Shown: positions 19,102-28,146 of the stretch, in pieces
Numbering within the stretch: position 1 is the stretch's first letter
Layout of the letters: the number at the start of each line of letters is the position of its first letter
Assembly (NCBI RefSeq): GCF_018343535.1
Contig: NZ_JAGYPF010000002.1
Location: 894,103-958,102 of the forward strand
Length of the DNA stretch: 64,000 nt
Source of the DNA: Neobacillus rhizophilus
GTDB taxonomy: Bacteria; Bacillota; Bacilli; Bacillales; Cytobacillaceae
Direction of reading: 5' to 3'
Position numbers and translations under genes: made by a program
The notes under the pieces: generated by a model
Database searches by the model: none
Told to the model about the DNA's origin: nothing
Seen by the model: only the letters and a program-made list of their open reading frames with translations

Positions 19102-19895
19102 TATTTCATCCCTCTCACAATAATTTTTGTTCCCCGGCCTTCTTTAGAATCAATTTCACAAATAGCCCCGAGCCTTTCGGACCTCTCCTGTAACATCGAA
19201 ACACCGTATTGCTTCAGTCCGATGTTAGATACTTTAAATCCAACTCCATTGTCTTCTATCTTCAGAGTCCATTCGTCCTCTTGCACATGAAAATGGAAAG
19301 TAACATTAGATGCTTCTGAATGTTTTCGGATGTTTGTAAAAGCCTCTTGGATAATGCCGAAAAGCTGTACCTCTTCGGCAGGTGTGAAATAAGCATCTAT
19401 TAACCGCAGGCTTAAATCGACATCAATCCCCGAAACCACACTCCAGTCTTCCAGCCAATTTTCGATCCTTTTTGAAAAAGAAACATCCTTTGCTGGGCTC
19501 ATTCGTAAGTTGAAAATTGCCTGCCGCAGTTGGGTGTCAATCGAGTTCACGAGAGCTCCGGCCTCATCATGCTTGCCTTTTTTTAGATGAACTTTTAATA
19601 AAAACAGAGTTTGGGCAATACTGTCATGTAACTCCTTTGCCAACCTTTCTCTTTCTTCATAAATCACCCGCATTTCCCTTTCAACGGTGATTCGTCTATT
19701 CTGTTTTTTCATTAAATGGAAAACCCAAAGGGCGAAGGCATATGAAATAAGAAAAGTAAGGATAGTAATTAAATAATTTCCAGTCTCCATCGAAATTTGA
19801 TGGAGAAGTTCGCTATGACGGAAAAATTCAAAACCGCCAATTAAAATAGTCGGGATTAAAGCGGTAAGAAACGGAAGGAAACGGTAGGACATCAA
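19101..19895 (-). CDS. Sensor histidine kinase (HisKA_3/NarX-LiaS class)
   Basis: A 264-residue kinase with two N-terminal membrane segments (~residues 5-22 and 41-61) separated by a very short outside loop, so sensing is probably within the membrane. The DHp box has ERLAKELHDSIAQTL with phospho-acceptor His90, typical of HisKA_3. The ATP-binding domain carries EAFTNIRKHSEA and EDNGVGFKV, then GRGTKIIVRG. Partner of the downstream regulator. The intramembrane-sensing layout resembles kinases that respond to cell-envelope stress. Confidence 0.92.
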   Translation of the reverse strand: MMSYRFLPFLTALIPTILIGGFEFFRHSELLHQISMETGNYLITILTFLISYAFALWVFHLMKKQNRRITVEREMRVIYEERERLAKELHDSIAQTLFLLKVHLKKGKHDEAGALVNSIDTQLRQAIFNLRMSPAKDVSFSKRIENWLEDWSVVSGIDVDLSLRLIDAYFTPAEEVQLFGIIQEAFTNIRKHSEASNVTFHFHVQEDEWTLKIEDNGVGFKVSNIGLKQYGVSMLQERSERLGAICEIDSKEGRGTKIIVRGMK

Positions 19896-20075
19896 GGCTT
19901 CTCCTTTATAGATGGCATTTCTTTTGCTTTAACTAACGATACAATACTGTGACCGTTTTATGAACACATTCGGCTGTTTTTTTAAAAAATAGCCCCAAAG
20001 AGTCATATAAAAAAAGGGCTGAAAATCTTAATTTTATATTAGAAAACTTTTTTATAGTGGAAAAAGGGGGTGACG

Positions 20076-21650
20076 GTGACTTTGAAAAAATCCCTTTCTT
20101 ATACCTTATTATTTTGGGTGCTGTTTTTACTAGCAACACCGAAGGCAGCATTCGCCCATGCTGTTTTGGAAAAGGCTGTACCGGCTCAAGATATCCACTT
20201 ACAGTCTTCCCCAAAAGAAATAACACTAACGTTTAATGAAAGGCTGGAGAATGAATTTTTTACACTAAAGGTTTTCGATGAAAACGGGGAAGAAATCGGC
20301 AGAACAAAGGCCAAGCTTAGTGTTGATCAAAAGCAATTGGACTTGAAATTACCTAAATTAGCAGATGGAAATTATACAGTATCCTATCAGGTAGTTTCCG
20401 CGGATGGTCATCCTGTAAAGGGGTCTTACATATTTTCTGTTGGAGAAGGCTTTGCCGGTAAAAGTAAGACTGTCCCGATTCAACAAGGGGATGAACTTTC
20501 CCCATTAACTTCGGTTGGACGAATTTTCTACTATCTTGCGCTGCTTCTTGCTGCAGGATGGATTTGGTGGGGGGCAATGGCAAGAAAACAATTGGTGCTA
20601 TTGCATGAATTAAAGCAAAGCCATGAAAGTATTGCCCATCTTTTGTTAATGGTCTTTATCATTGCCAATTTCGGATTTGGCGCCATGTTTGCAGGAGGGT
20701 ACCTGGACCAATGGAGTCTAAGTAACTTAATCGCCATGATAATTGATACAACAGCAGGTCTATCATGGATGATCACGACTATTTTATTGCTGCTTGGGTT
20801 TGTCATATTATTCCGCAATCCATGGGTAGATTGTGTCTGGGTAGTGCTGATTCTTGGAGCAAAGAGTGTCAACGGCCATGCGTTTGCCTTTGAACCGAGG
20901 CTCTTAACCGTTTCCTTGGACTTGCTTCATTTGCTGGCAGCAGCCATTTGGGCAGGCGGATTGCTTTATATTTTGCTCTATATTAAAAAGTTTCAAGAAC
21001 ACGTCCAAAAGTTTATTAAATTATTTTCTGCTGCGGCCCTTATCAGTATGGTGGTGTTGATTGGAACGGGATTGATTTCTATCTTTATTTATTTGCCAAA
21101 AATCCAGTACCTTTTGGAAACCAGATGGGGAGCCCTGCTAATAGTTAAAACTAATCTCGTTTTAGTCGTAATAGCGGTTGCTGCGGCGTTACGTTTTTAT
21201 TTAAAAAAACAGGATGAAGGAAACATTCGAAGATTGGTAAAGCTGGATTTTATTCTTATGCTCAGCATTGTATGTATCGTGGGGGCTCTTACCTACCTTA
21301 GTCCGATTCCGGAAAATAAACCGTTACATTGGCATGAAAAAGTGGAAGGAATGGATTTTACAACCAGCATTTCACCTAAGGTGCCTGGTACCAACTCATT
21401 CATGGTGGAGGCGAATTCTCATGAGGAAGGGCTGGGGATAAAGCGAATTGAGCTTAATTTAATCAATAAAGACAATTCCGATGTCGCACCGATTCATGTC
21501 CCACTGGAGGTTTATGACCAAGGGAAGTATGCGCATTTTATGACCGATGGCAGCTACCTGCCGTTTGCAGGGAACTGGACAGCAGAGGTCCGGATTCTGG
21601 ATTCGGAGGATAATGAAACCGTGTATCGGAAAGATTTTGTTGTTTATTAA
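20076..21650 (+). CDS. ycnJ: Copper resistance/uptake protein, CopC-CopD fusion (YcnJ-like)
   Basis: A ~524-residue fusion: Sec signal ending AAFA, a mature N-terminus beginning with His (HAVLEKAVP) as in CopC copper-binding domains, the CopC fold with ADGHPVKGSYIFSVG (~residues 115-130), then about eight membrane segments of CopD type (e.g. LDLLHLLAAAIWAGG) and a C-terminal YtkA-like beta domain. In B. subtilis YcnJ serves copper acquisition. The start is one of three in-frame codons (GTG 20070, GTG 20076, TTG 20082) behind AAAGGGGGTGA; 20076 or 20082 is best spaced. Followed by ycnI; the repressor gene ycnK is not here. Confidence 0.88.
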   Translation: MTLKKSLSYTLLFWVLFLLATPKAAFAHAVLEKAVPAQDIHLQSSPKEITLTFNERLENEFFTLKVFDENGEEIGRTKAKLSVDQKQLDLKLPKLADGNYTVSYQVVSADGHPVKGSYIFSVGEGFAGKSKTVPIQQGDELSPLTSVGRIFYYLALLLAAGWIWWGAMARKQLVLLHELKQSHESIAHLLLMVFIIANFGFGAMFAGGYLDQWSLSNLIAMIIDTTAGLSWMITTILLLLGFVILFRNPWVDCVWVVLILGAKSVNGHAFAFEPRLLTVSLDLLHLLAAAIWAGGLLYILLYIKKFQEHVQKFIKLFSAAALISMVVLIGTGLISIFIYLPKIQYLLETRWGALLIVKTNLVLVVIAVAAALRFYLKKQDEGNIRRLVKLDFILMLSIVCIVGALTYLSPIPENKPLHWHEKVEGMDFTTSISPKVPGTNSFMVEANSHEEGLGIKRIELNLINKDNSDVAPIHVPLEVYDQGKYAHFMTDGSYLPFAGNWTAEVRILDSEDNETVYRKDFVVY

Positions 21651-21673
21651 AAAACGGATAGGAGATTTTTATT

Positions 21674-22315
21674 ATGAAAAAACTTTTAACATATATGTTA
21701 TCAATTATTGGGGCATTATCTCTATTTGCTGGCGTCGCCAGTGCCCATGTTACTGTTCAGCCGAGTGAGACATCACAGGGAAAATATGAAGTATTCACGG
21801 TTAAAGTACCTTCAGAAAATGAGCAGGCACCAACAACGAAAATTGAAGTAAAAATTCCTGATGATGTCGATGTTACTCGTTTTGAACCAAAACCGGGCTG
21901 GAAATATGACGTTCAAAAGGATGCGATAGGCAAAATCACAAGTGTTACCTGGACTACTGAAGGCGAAGGCTTATCACCGACAGAATTTGCGATGTTTAAC
22001 ATGTCCGGAAAAGTTGGCGACAAAGCTGAGAAAATTGTCTGGAAGGCCTACCAAACTTACCAGGATGGCAGTGTCGTTGAATGGGTTGGAGCAGCGGATG
22101 CGGATAAGCCTGCTTCTGTAACAGTCGTACATCCAGCTACGGGTGATAGCGGACATGGTCATGGGGCTGTCCAAACAGATAAAACGGCGGATACTGCAGC
22201 TGATCACGCACAAAATACGGAGAATAAAGCATCATCCAATACGGCGCTTTACCTTTCTATCGCAGCACTCTTAGTAGGGTTAATTGCCTTAGGGTTTTCT
22301 ATGAAAAAGAAATAA
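21674..22315 (+). CDS. ycnI: YcnI-like DUF1775 copper-binding membrane protein
   Basis: A 213-residue protein with a signal peptide ending ASA, a mature N-terminal His (HVTVQPSETSQ), a DUF1775 beta-sandwich with PTEFAMFNMSGKVGD and conserved Trp residues, a low-complexity His/Thr/Ala linker (GDSGHGHG) and a C-terminal membrane helix with KKK tail. B. subtilis YcnI binds Cu(II) through its N-terminal His and is coupled to YcnJ. Gap of 23 bp after ycnJ, with ribosome binding site GGAGATTT; both genes share the terminator at ~22332. Confidence 0.92.
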   Translation: MKKLLTYMLSIIGALSLFAGVASAHVTVQPSETSQGKYEVFTVKVPSENEQAPTTKIEVKIPDDVDVTRFEPKPGWKYDVQKDAIGKITSVTWTTEGEGLSPTEFAMFNMSGKVGDKAEKIVWKAYQTYQDGSVVEWVGAADADKPASVTVVHPATGDSGHGHGAVQTDKTADTAADHAQNTENKASSNTALYLSIAALLVGLIALGFSMKKK

Positions 22316-22331
22316 TAGGTTTGTTAACACA

Positions 22332-22370
22332 ATAGGGGTGTTCCTTTTTAGGGACACCCCTATATATTTT
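22332..22370 (+). terminator. Terminator of ycnJ-ycnI
   Basis: AGGGGTGTTCC (22334-22344) pairs with GGGACACCCCT (22351-22361); a T-rich tail follows. Confidence 0.85.
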
Positions 22371-22431
22371 TTAGTAGTAAAAATATAAAATAAATAATGA
22401 TATAGAATATTCTTTTGCTTCGGAGGTTTAG

Positions 22432-23001
22432 ATGGAGGCGCAAATTCTAGCATGGTTTGAAAACAGTGGTATCTATTCCGTTTTGCTGAGCATTGTTCTG
22501 AATATCATCATTAGTTTCTTGGGAATTGTTCCAAGCGTCTTTCTAACCGCCGCCAATATCAGCTTCTTTGGATTTGGACAAGGCCTGTTAATCTCGATTC
22601 TTGGTGAGGCTTTTGGAGCAATTTTCAGTTTTCATTTATATCGAAAAGGGATTAATAAGGTAAAAGATAGGATTACCATAAAAAATAAATATTTAAAGAG
22701 ACTGCAGAGTACCCAAGGCTTGGAGGCTTTTTTCCTGATTGTCGCACTTAGAATCTTTCCGTTCATCCCCTCAGGAGTGGTGACGCTCGTAAGCGCAAGC
22801 AGCAAGGTGGGAATCCTGAATTATTCAATTGCTAGCACGCTTGGAAAAATTCCTGCCCTATTAATAGAAGCTTACTCCGTTCAGCAGGTTCTTAACTGGA
22901 GTGTACAGGGAAAAATTATTTTGGTGTTATGTTCAATTTTTATGGTTGTTTTTTTAATAAAAAGGTTTCGAAAAAAAACAAGGGTCCTTCCAAGAAAGTG
23001 A
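22432..23001 (+). CDS. TVP38/TMEM64 (VTT/DedA-like) membrane protein
   Basis: A 189-residue integral membrane protein with about five hydrophobic segments. The VTT-domain features are the early ISFLGIVPSVFLTAANISFFG with its gly-rich GEAFGAIFSF, and later ALRIFPFIPSGVVTLVSASS, which holds the conserved Arg and two Pro residues. Relatives are lipid scramblases or transporters (DedA, YdjX, TMEM41B). Ribosome binding site CGGAGG. Convergent with the metalloprotease gene and sharing its terminator. Substrate unknown. Confidence 0.82.
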   Translation: MEAQILAWFENSGIYSVLLSIVLNIIISFLGIVPSVFLTAANISFFGFGQGLLISILGEAFGAIFSFHLYRKGINKVKDRITIKNKYLKRLQSTQGLEAFFLIVALRIFPFIPSGVVTLVSASSKVGILNYSIASTLGKIPALLIEAYSVQQVLNWSVQGKIILVLCSIFMVVFLIKRFRKKTRVLPRK

Positions 23002-23018
23002 AGGCGCCCTTGTTTTTT
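22975..23018. terminator. Bidirectional terminator, TVP38 gene / immune inhibitor A
   Basis: AAAACAAGGG (22975-22984) pairs with CCCTTGTTTT (23007-23016), with an inner CCTTC/GAAGG stem. It overlaps the TVP38 stop codon and is flanked by A- and T-runs. Confidence 0.75.
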
Positions 23019-23020
23019 AC

Positions 23021-25387
23021 TTATTTAAAGATTAATACCTTACCAACTGTGCCATCGGCGCTTTCGCCAACCACACGGAATTTCAATCCGTATTTTGGTA
23101 CGTTACGGCCGGCATCCACGAGGCCTGGGTTGCTGTAGTCAGCCTTGTCATCAAAAAGCGGATTACGCTGAGTGAAGTTGTCGGTTAACGTAAATTGCCC
23201 TGGATAATTCAAGAACATTTTTTCTGTTTTGCTTAGACCAAATGCGGCGTCATGCAATTGGTAACGAGAGGAGCTGACAGTTTTATCGCTCCAGGATAGA
23301 GCATGCTGGTCTGAATCTACGACACCTAGGAAACCATCCCCAGGATGGATGCCTGTCCAGTTGTTATCATAGGATCCATCTACATACCAAACAACAAGGC
23401 CAGGGTCATAGCTCATTAGGGTTGCGCCGCGGCGGATGTGGGATAAACCTGCATCGACACCGTTATGGGAGCGCCATTCTAATAGATAATAATGGGTAGT
23501 AGTATATTTGCCATCATGCTTTTCAAAGCCGTTTAATGTAAATTGAGGGGTGTCTTCTGCGCCATCAAAGAATACCTGAGCGTCGTCGGAAGTCACTTTT
23601 ACATTGTCAACGAAGAAGCCGTCTAAATTGGTAGCCCAGTCTGTCATTGAGCGGAATTGGATCTGGATCTTTTGACCTTTGTAGGCACTTAAATCGATTG
23701 TTTCATGGACCCATCCGTTACTTGAGCCGGTATAGCCTGGAAGGTTTTCTTTGATTGCCGGATAGCCGCCAGGGTCAAGGGTTGTGCTAGTACGTTCGGA
23801 AGAAAGGGATTTCCAAGCTTTTCCTCCGTCCGTTGAAACCTGCACCATCGCGTAATCCCAATCTTTTTCAATGTTGTACCAGGCATCGAAATCAAGAGTC
23901 GCTTTGCTTGCAGTTGTTAAATCCACTGATGCAGACATTTTATGGTCAGCTTCATCACCTTTGCCACCATAGTACTCAAATGTTCCATCCTTTGGCGTAT
24001 TCAAGACATTTACTTTGTTAGGCAGGTCAATTCTTACCGCATCATTATTGGTACCTTTTGTGACCCCTTCATCGAGAAGAACAGTAGTACCTGTTTTTGT
24101 GATGTCATTCGCATGGAGAGTTGTTCCACTTAACCAGTTGCCGCCATGCAGGTCTTGCAGCATTTCTCTCGCAAATGGGCTAAATCCAGTCGGCTCAGTT
24201 CCCGGAATTTTTCCGGCCCAGCTGCCGGCTGACATAATAGACCAATATTCAATTGCTTCACCAGCACCCGTATATTGAGTATCATACTCATCAGGAAGGC
24301 CTAAGTCGTGACCGAATTCGTGAGAAAATACTCCGGCTGCTCCGTCTTCTGGTTCGATGGTGTAGTCGTATGCTCCTAAGAGGCCTCCAAAACGATCACT
24401 ATTGGATATTCCGCCAGGAACTGCTCTTAGCGCACCAAGATTCCAGCGGTGGGACCAAATAGCATCTGGCCCTAATTTTCCACCGCCAGCTTCTTCTCCA
24501 ACACCAGCATGAATGACCATTAAGTGATCAATAATGCCATCAGGCTCGTTATAGATACCATCACCATTATAATCATCACGGTCCCAAACATCATAATCTG
24601 CTAAATTAATATTAGGGTCCGCTGCGGCTTTTTTAAGAGCTTCATAGACAAGTTCTCTCGGACGAGCATCGCTTCCATCCGGTGTGGGATAGTTCCCGCC
24701 ATAATACGCTGCAGGATGATCCGCAGTATACCAGCCGGCAACAGTTCCATCAACCGTATAGCTACCGCCTGATTGCTGCTCATAATACTGCTTCATGGAA
24801 ACAAGCTTCTCGCCGTTAGGGCCATCGTAGCCATTTGCTCCGAAAATCATATCTTGGAAATGGTCGTGGGTGTAATCCTCATACCACATATCCGTTTCGT
24901 CTTTTGTTATTGAGCTTTTCTCGTAATCTGGGAAATCAATTGCCAAAACAAGAACCTTGTCGTGGCGGACATTACCGTCGTAACTCTCTTTTTGGACAGG
25001 GTCTACAGTATTTTTGTTGGCTTGTCCTAGATTATTTCCCTTGCCATTTTGAAGCCCGTTTGAATTAGGCTTCACTCCTTCTTTAATAGTGCCAAGTCCG
25101 GCAGGCAGCTGGTCTTTTGTCTTGAAAGCTTTGCCTTTTGCTTTTAGATATTGTTGTAATGCCTTTTCCGCCTCCGCAGGGCTAGCATTTTTAGCAATTT
25201 TCCCTTGCCGCTTCAGCATTTCTATTAATCTCTCATCATTAGCAATTCCCAGGTCAATCGGTGCCCCTTGTGTTGATAGTTTTGCTGCCGGACCTGCGGC
25301 TTGTCCGGCAGGTACTGCCGCCATATTCAGCATTCCCAGCCCTAAAGATAGTGCTAGTGCTGTAGAAAATAGTTTTCTTCTTTTCAT
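23021..25387 (-). CDS. inhA: Immune inhibitor A-type M6 metalloprotease
   Basis: A secreted 788-residue zinc protease. A signal peptide (~residues 1-30, ending near AGQAAG) is followed by a propeptide, then the catalytic domain with HEFGHDLGLPDEYDT, the zinc-binding motif HExxHxxGxxD/E of the M6 family. The C-terminal half carries a MAM/jelly-roll-like domain with FDAWYNIEKDWDYAMVQVS and a VEG-like tail. Known relatives cleave host antimicrobial peptides and extracellular matrix, or simply scavenge protein. The ATG at 25387 follows AGGAGGGG; a frame from 25405 is rejected. A perfect CcpA cre site lies in the leader. Confidence 0.93.
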   Translation of the reverse strand: MKRRKLFSTALALSLGLGMLNMAAVPAGQAAGPAAKLSTQGAPIDLGIANDERLIEMLKRQGKIAKNASPAEAEKALQQYLKAKGKAFKTKDQLPAGLGTIKEGVKPNSNGLQNGKGNNLGQANKNTVDPVQKESYDGNVRHDKVLVLAIDFPDYEKSSITKDETDMWYEDYTHDHFQDMIFGANGYDGPNGEKLVSMKQYYEQQSGGSYTVDGTVAGWYTADHPAAYYGGNYPTPDGSDARPRELVYEALKKAAADPNINLADYDVWDRDDYNGDGIYNEPDGIIDHLMVIHAGVGEEAGGGKLGPDAIWSHRWNLGALRAVPGGISNSDRFGGLLGAYDYTIEPEDGAAGVFSHEFGHDLGLPDEYDTQYTGAGEAIEYWSIMSAGSWAGKIPGTEPTGFSPFAREMLQDLHGGNWLSGTTLHANDITKTGTTVLLDEGVTKGTNNDAVRIDLPNKVNVLNTPKDGTFEYYGGKGDEADHKMSASVDLTTASKATLDFDAWYNIEKDWDYAMVQVSTDGGKAWKSLSSERTSTTLDPGGYPAIKENLPGYTGSSNGWVHETIDLSAYKGQKIQIQFRSMTDWATNLDGFFVDNVKVTSDDAQVFFDGAEDTPQFTLNGFEKHDGKYTTTHYYLLEWRSHNGVDAGLSHIRRGATLMSYDPGLVVWYVDGSYDNNWTGIHPGDGFLGVVDSDQHALSWSDKTVSSSRYQLHDAAFGLSKTEKMFLNYPGQFTLTDNFTQRNPLFDDKADYSNPGLVDAGRNVPKYGLKFRVVGESADGTVGKVLIFK

Positions 25388-25409
25388 AAAGCCCCTCCTA
25401 GACAATGTT

Positions 25410-25423
25410 TGTAACCGCTTTCA
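25410..25423. promoter_or_regulatory. Catabolite-responsive element (cre) upstream of inhA
   Basis: On the minus strand TGAAAGCGGTTACA matches the consensus TGWAANCGNTNWCA at all defined positions. It ends 23 bp before the inhA ATG, where bound CcpA would block elongation (roadblock repression). Confidence 0.75.
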
Positions 25424-25745
25424 CAAAGTATTTCTATTAAAAAACTACGCTATGTACCATTCCCCCTTTAGGGTTACCATAAAAACTTAGTGTCCCTAAT
25501 AAAATATAATCTATTTTAATAATAAAATTGGTACAGAAAATTGTAAATATTTAAAATATTGAATGACAAAAATAGTTAAATTATCCTAAAAACCGGAAAC
25601 ATGCTTCATTGTCTGATAAGCATTCTTCAGCATAAAGTGAGAATTTTCACCTATTTTTTCAAGTGATTAGGTTTGGTAAAATATTCATTATTCGTTAAAA
25701 TAGGAAATTAGAATTATGTTCAGTATCATAGGAAGGAATTTAATA
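25424..25745. other. AT-rich divergent intergenic region, inhA / DUF997-panF
   Basis: About 320 bp with no gene-sized frame. Several AT-rich -10-like hexamers exist on both strands, but no promoter pair is clear enough to report. The right end passes into the hairpin element at 25746-25788. Confidence 0.4.
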
Positions 25746-25788
25746 CTTTAACGCATTGCAGGCAATGCCGCTTGGCAATGAGTTAAAG
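25746..25788 (+). promoter_or_regulatory. Double-hairpin leader element before DUF997-panF
   Basis: CTTTAACGCATTGC (25746-25759) pairs with GCAATGAGTTAAAG (25775-25788), 13 of 14 positions. Inside it GCATTGC (25753-25759) can instead pair with GCAATGC (25762-25768). The long hairpin ends just before the GAGGAGGGG ribosome binding site. Two mutually exclusive folds suggest post-transcriptional control, but a DNA operator is equally possible. Confidence 0.5.
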
Positions 25789-25805
25789 TGATGAGGAGGG
25801 GTTTT

Positions 25806-26072
25806 GTGAAGGACAAGCGGTTTAAGATTGCCCACCGAGAAGCGTTAATCGGCGTGGTCCTGGTTGTAATCAATTTTGTATGGTGGTACGGGTTTGCTTA
25901 CGGTTTGGGTTCTAAAAAGGTAGAAGATTACTCTTACATATTCGGCTTGCCGGCCTGGTTTTTTTATAGCTGCATCGCGGGATTTGTCGTAATGATCATT
26001 CTTGTCAGCATAACCGTTAAATTTGTATTTAAAGATGTACCCTTTGAAGAGAAAGAGAGGAATACTGAGTGA
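25806..26072 (+). CDS. YhdT/DUF997 family small membrane protein
   Basis: An 88-residue protein with two membrane segments (residues ~13-33 and ~47-70). Motifs HREALIGVVLVVINFVWWY and GLPAWFFYSC are typical of DUF997/YhdT. This small protein is regularly encoded next to the pantothenate symporter and may be its accessory subunit; no function has been proven that I know of. The GTG at 25806 follows GAGGAGGGG; a frame from 25788 would overlap the hairpin. The stop overlaps the panF GTG. Confidence 0.85.
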   Translation: MKDKRFKIAHREALIGVVLVVINFVWWYGFAYGLGSKKVEDYSYIFGLPAWFFYSCIAGFVVMIILVSITVKFVFKDVPFEEKERNTE

Positions 26073-27514
26073 ACTGGGCAGTCATTACGCCATTAATTAT
26101 TTTTTTATTCATCATTTTTGCTGTCGGCTTCTGGTCGAATAAATTTGTCCTCAAATCCAACTCGTTTTTGGAGGAATACTTTTTAGGCGAACGTCAGATG
26201 GGTGGCTTCATTCTGGCCATGACGATGGTGGCCACTTATGGCAGTGCCTCAAGCTTTATCGGCGGGCCGGGTGTCGCTTACACACAGGGCCTGGGCTGGG
26301 TGCTGCTGGCGATGGCACAGCTGGCCACTGGTTATTTCACCTTAATGGTGCTGGGAAAGAAATTTGCGATTATTTCCCGCCAGTACAAGGCCATTACGCT
26401 GATTGACTTTTTGAAAAATCGTTATCATAGCAAGACGGTCGTTCTTTTATCAGCGGCCAGTATTATCATTTTTCTTTTTTCATCGATGACAGCCCAATGG
26501 ATTGGCGGGGCCAGGCTGGTGGAATCGTTGACCGGACTGCCGTATACGGTGGCCTTATTGATTTTTGCTTTTTCCGTCCTTGTCTTTGTCATTGTTGGCG
26601 GCTTCCGGGCTGTTGCTTTAACGGATACGATTCAGGGCGTTGTGATGTTCATGGGAACCTTGATTCTTCTAATCGCTACCATTAAGGCCGGCGGGGGAAT
26701 TCCAAGGATTATTGCCGATTTGGCGGCGGAAAACCCGAACTTAATCAGCCCATTTGGTGCCGAACGCACTTTAACTCCGGCGTACGTTTCTTCTTTTTGG
26801 ATTTTAGTTGGGATAGGCGTCGTCGGCCTGCCGCAGATTGCCGTTCGGGCCATGTCCTATAAAAACTCAAAAGCAATGCACAATGCCATTATCATTGGAA
26901 CAGTTGTGGTCGGCTTTATCATGCTTGGTATGCACCTCATCGGCGTTTTCGCAAGGCCTGTGCTTCCGGGTGTTAAAATTGGCGATACCGTTATGCCGCT
27001 GCTTTCCATGAAAGTGCTCCCGCCGTTTGTTGCGGGTATTGTCCTAGCGGCTCCGATGGCGGCCATCATGTCAACAGTTGATGCCCTGTTGATTTTGGTC
27101 AGCTCGGCATTGGTGAAGGATGTTTATTTAAATTATATTAAACCGACCGCCAGCGACCAGCAAATTAAAAAGGTAAGTTTCAGCGTAACTGCGATTATTG
27201 GTGTCCTGGTCATTTTGCTCGCGTTGAGTCCACCGGATTTAATCATTTGGCTCAATTTATTTTCATTTGGCGGCTTGGAGTCCGTGTTTATTTGGCCGGT
27301 TATTTTAGGCTTGTATTGGAGCAAGGGGAATAAATATGGGGCGATTACTTCGATGATTTTGGGGATGAGTTCCTACATTATCTTTGACCGATTTTATCCT
27401 AATCCCCTCGGCGTGCATACAGTGGTGCTGCCAATCCTGATTTCCCTGGCTGGATTTGTCGTGGCAAGTATGTTTACTGATTCTAAAGCCAGCAGTCTTG
27501 GACTGGAAAAATAG
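26069..27514 (+). CDS. panF: Sodium/pantothenate symporter
   Basis: A 481-residue SSS-family carrier with about 12-13 membrane segments, importing pantothenate (a CoA precursor) with Na+. The N-terminal block FLEEYFLGERQMGGFILAMT and TYGSASSFIGGPGVAYTQG are typical of PanF, and VVGGFRAVALTDTIQGVVM is the SSS signature region. The GTG start overlaps the stop of the DUF997 gene as GTGA, giving translational coupling. GC content is visibly higher than in flanking genes, though still within the chromosomal range. Confidence 0.9.
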   Translation: MNWAVITPLIIFLFIIFAVGFWSNKFVLKSNSFLEEYFLGERQMGGFILAMTMVATYGSASSFIGGPGVAYTQGLGWVLLAMAQLATGYFTLMVLGKKFAIISRQYKAITLIDFLKNRYHSKTVVLLSAASIIIFLFSSMTAQWIGGARLVESLTGLPYTVALLIFAFSVLVFVIVGGFRAVALTDTIQGVVMFMGTLILLIATIKAGGGIPRIIADLAAENPNLISPFGAERTLTPAYVSSFWILVGIGVVGLPQIAVRAMSYKNSKAMHNAIIIGTVVVGFIMLGMHLIGVFARPVLPGVKIGDTVMPLLSMKVLPPFVAGIVLAAPMAAIMSTVDALLILVSSALVKDVYLNYIKPTASDQQIKKVSFSVTAIIGVLVILLALSPPDLIIWLNLFSFGGLESVFIWPVILGLYWSKGNKYGAITSMILGMSSYIIFDRFYPNPLGVHTVVLPILISLAGFVVASMFTDSKASSLGLEK

Positions 27515-27614
27515 GCAGCTTTTCAGGATGCCCCCGCTTCAGAACTATTTTTGTTGCAATTTTCTTTATGAATTTTTAAAATGAATTAACAGAATGAAGA
27601 GGTGGGGGATCCCA

Positions 27615-27860
27615 TTGGTAGAGGTTATTCGCCATTTATCGGCGCTTATCATGCCAGGTTTATTAGTGTTATTTTTTACAAGGGTCACATACAATCGAGT
27701 TATCGGCCTTGTCCTGACAGTGGCACTTATCGCAGCTTCTGTATACAAGGGGTATACCAATACGTTTGTTCTGATTGTCATTGACGCCTTTTCGCTGACC
27801 GCCGGTTTCTGGCTTGCCGCGAAAATGAAGCCCAAAACCGTTAGAAAAATTGATGGATAA
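27615..27860 (+). CDS. csbA: General stress protein CsbA
   Basis: An 81-residue membrane protein with three hydrophobic segments; FFTRVTYNRVIGLVLTVAL and YKGYTNTF match the CsbA family. In B. subtilis csbA is sigma-B dependent and lies directly before uvrBA, exactly the position seen here. The TTG at 27615 follows GAGGTGGGGG; an ATG at 27594 has no ribosome binding site and is not used. I could not find a convincing sigma-B promoter (GTTT / GGGTAT) upstream. Confidence 0.85.
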   Translation: MVEVIRHLSALIMPGLLVLFFTRVTYNRVIGLVLTVALIAASVYKGYTNTFVLIVIDAFSLTAGFWLAAKMKPKTVRKIDG

Positions 27861-27861
27861 T

Positions 27862-27888
27862 AGTCTGCCTTAATTGGCAGGCTTTTTT
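27862..27888 (+). terminator. Terminator of csbA
   Basis: AGTCTGCC (27862-27869) pairs with GGCAGGCT (27876-27883), followed by six T. Confidence 0.8.
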
Positions 27889-28009
27889 AGTTAAAAAGAG
27901 GTCCCTTTTTTGCCCTGGAAGGGTACAAGAGGGTGCAGTCGGTAAAAATAGACCTCTTATTTTTCTAGAAAATGTATTTTCAAAAGGAAAGAAGGAAATA
28001 CATAAAAAT

Positions 28010-28023
28010 CGAATATTAGTTCG
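28010..28023. promoter_or_regulatory. LexA (SOS/Cheo) box upstream of uvrB
   Basis: CGAATATTAGTTCG matches the Bacillus consensus CGAACATATGTTCG at 11 of 14 positions and is a near-palindrome. It lies ~125 bp before uvrB, next to a TTGGTT/TAAAAT-type promoter region. A leader hairpin ACACTTTC/GAAAGTGT (28084-28091, 28104-28111) follows. SOS control of uvrBA is well established in B. subtilis. Confidence 0.75.
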
Positions 28024-28146
28024 CATATTATTGGTTTGATTTTGGGTAAATGTGTTAAAATGTTAATATGCAATTTAGGAGATACACTTTCTAGCCGCCT
28101 CAGGAAAGTGTGAACGGCAGTTTTTCGAAAAAGGGAGGGAAACCAC

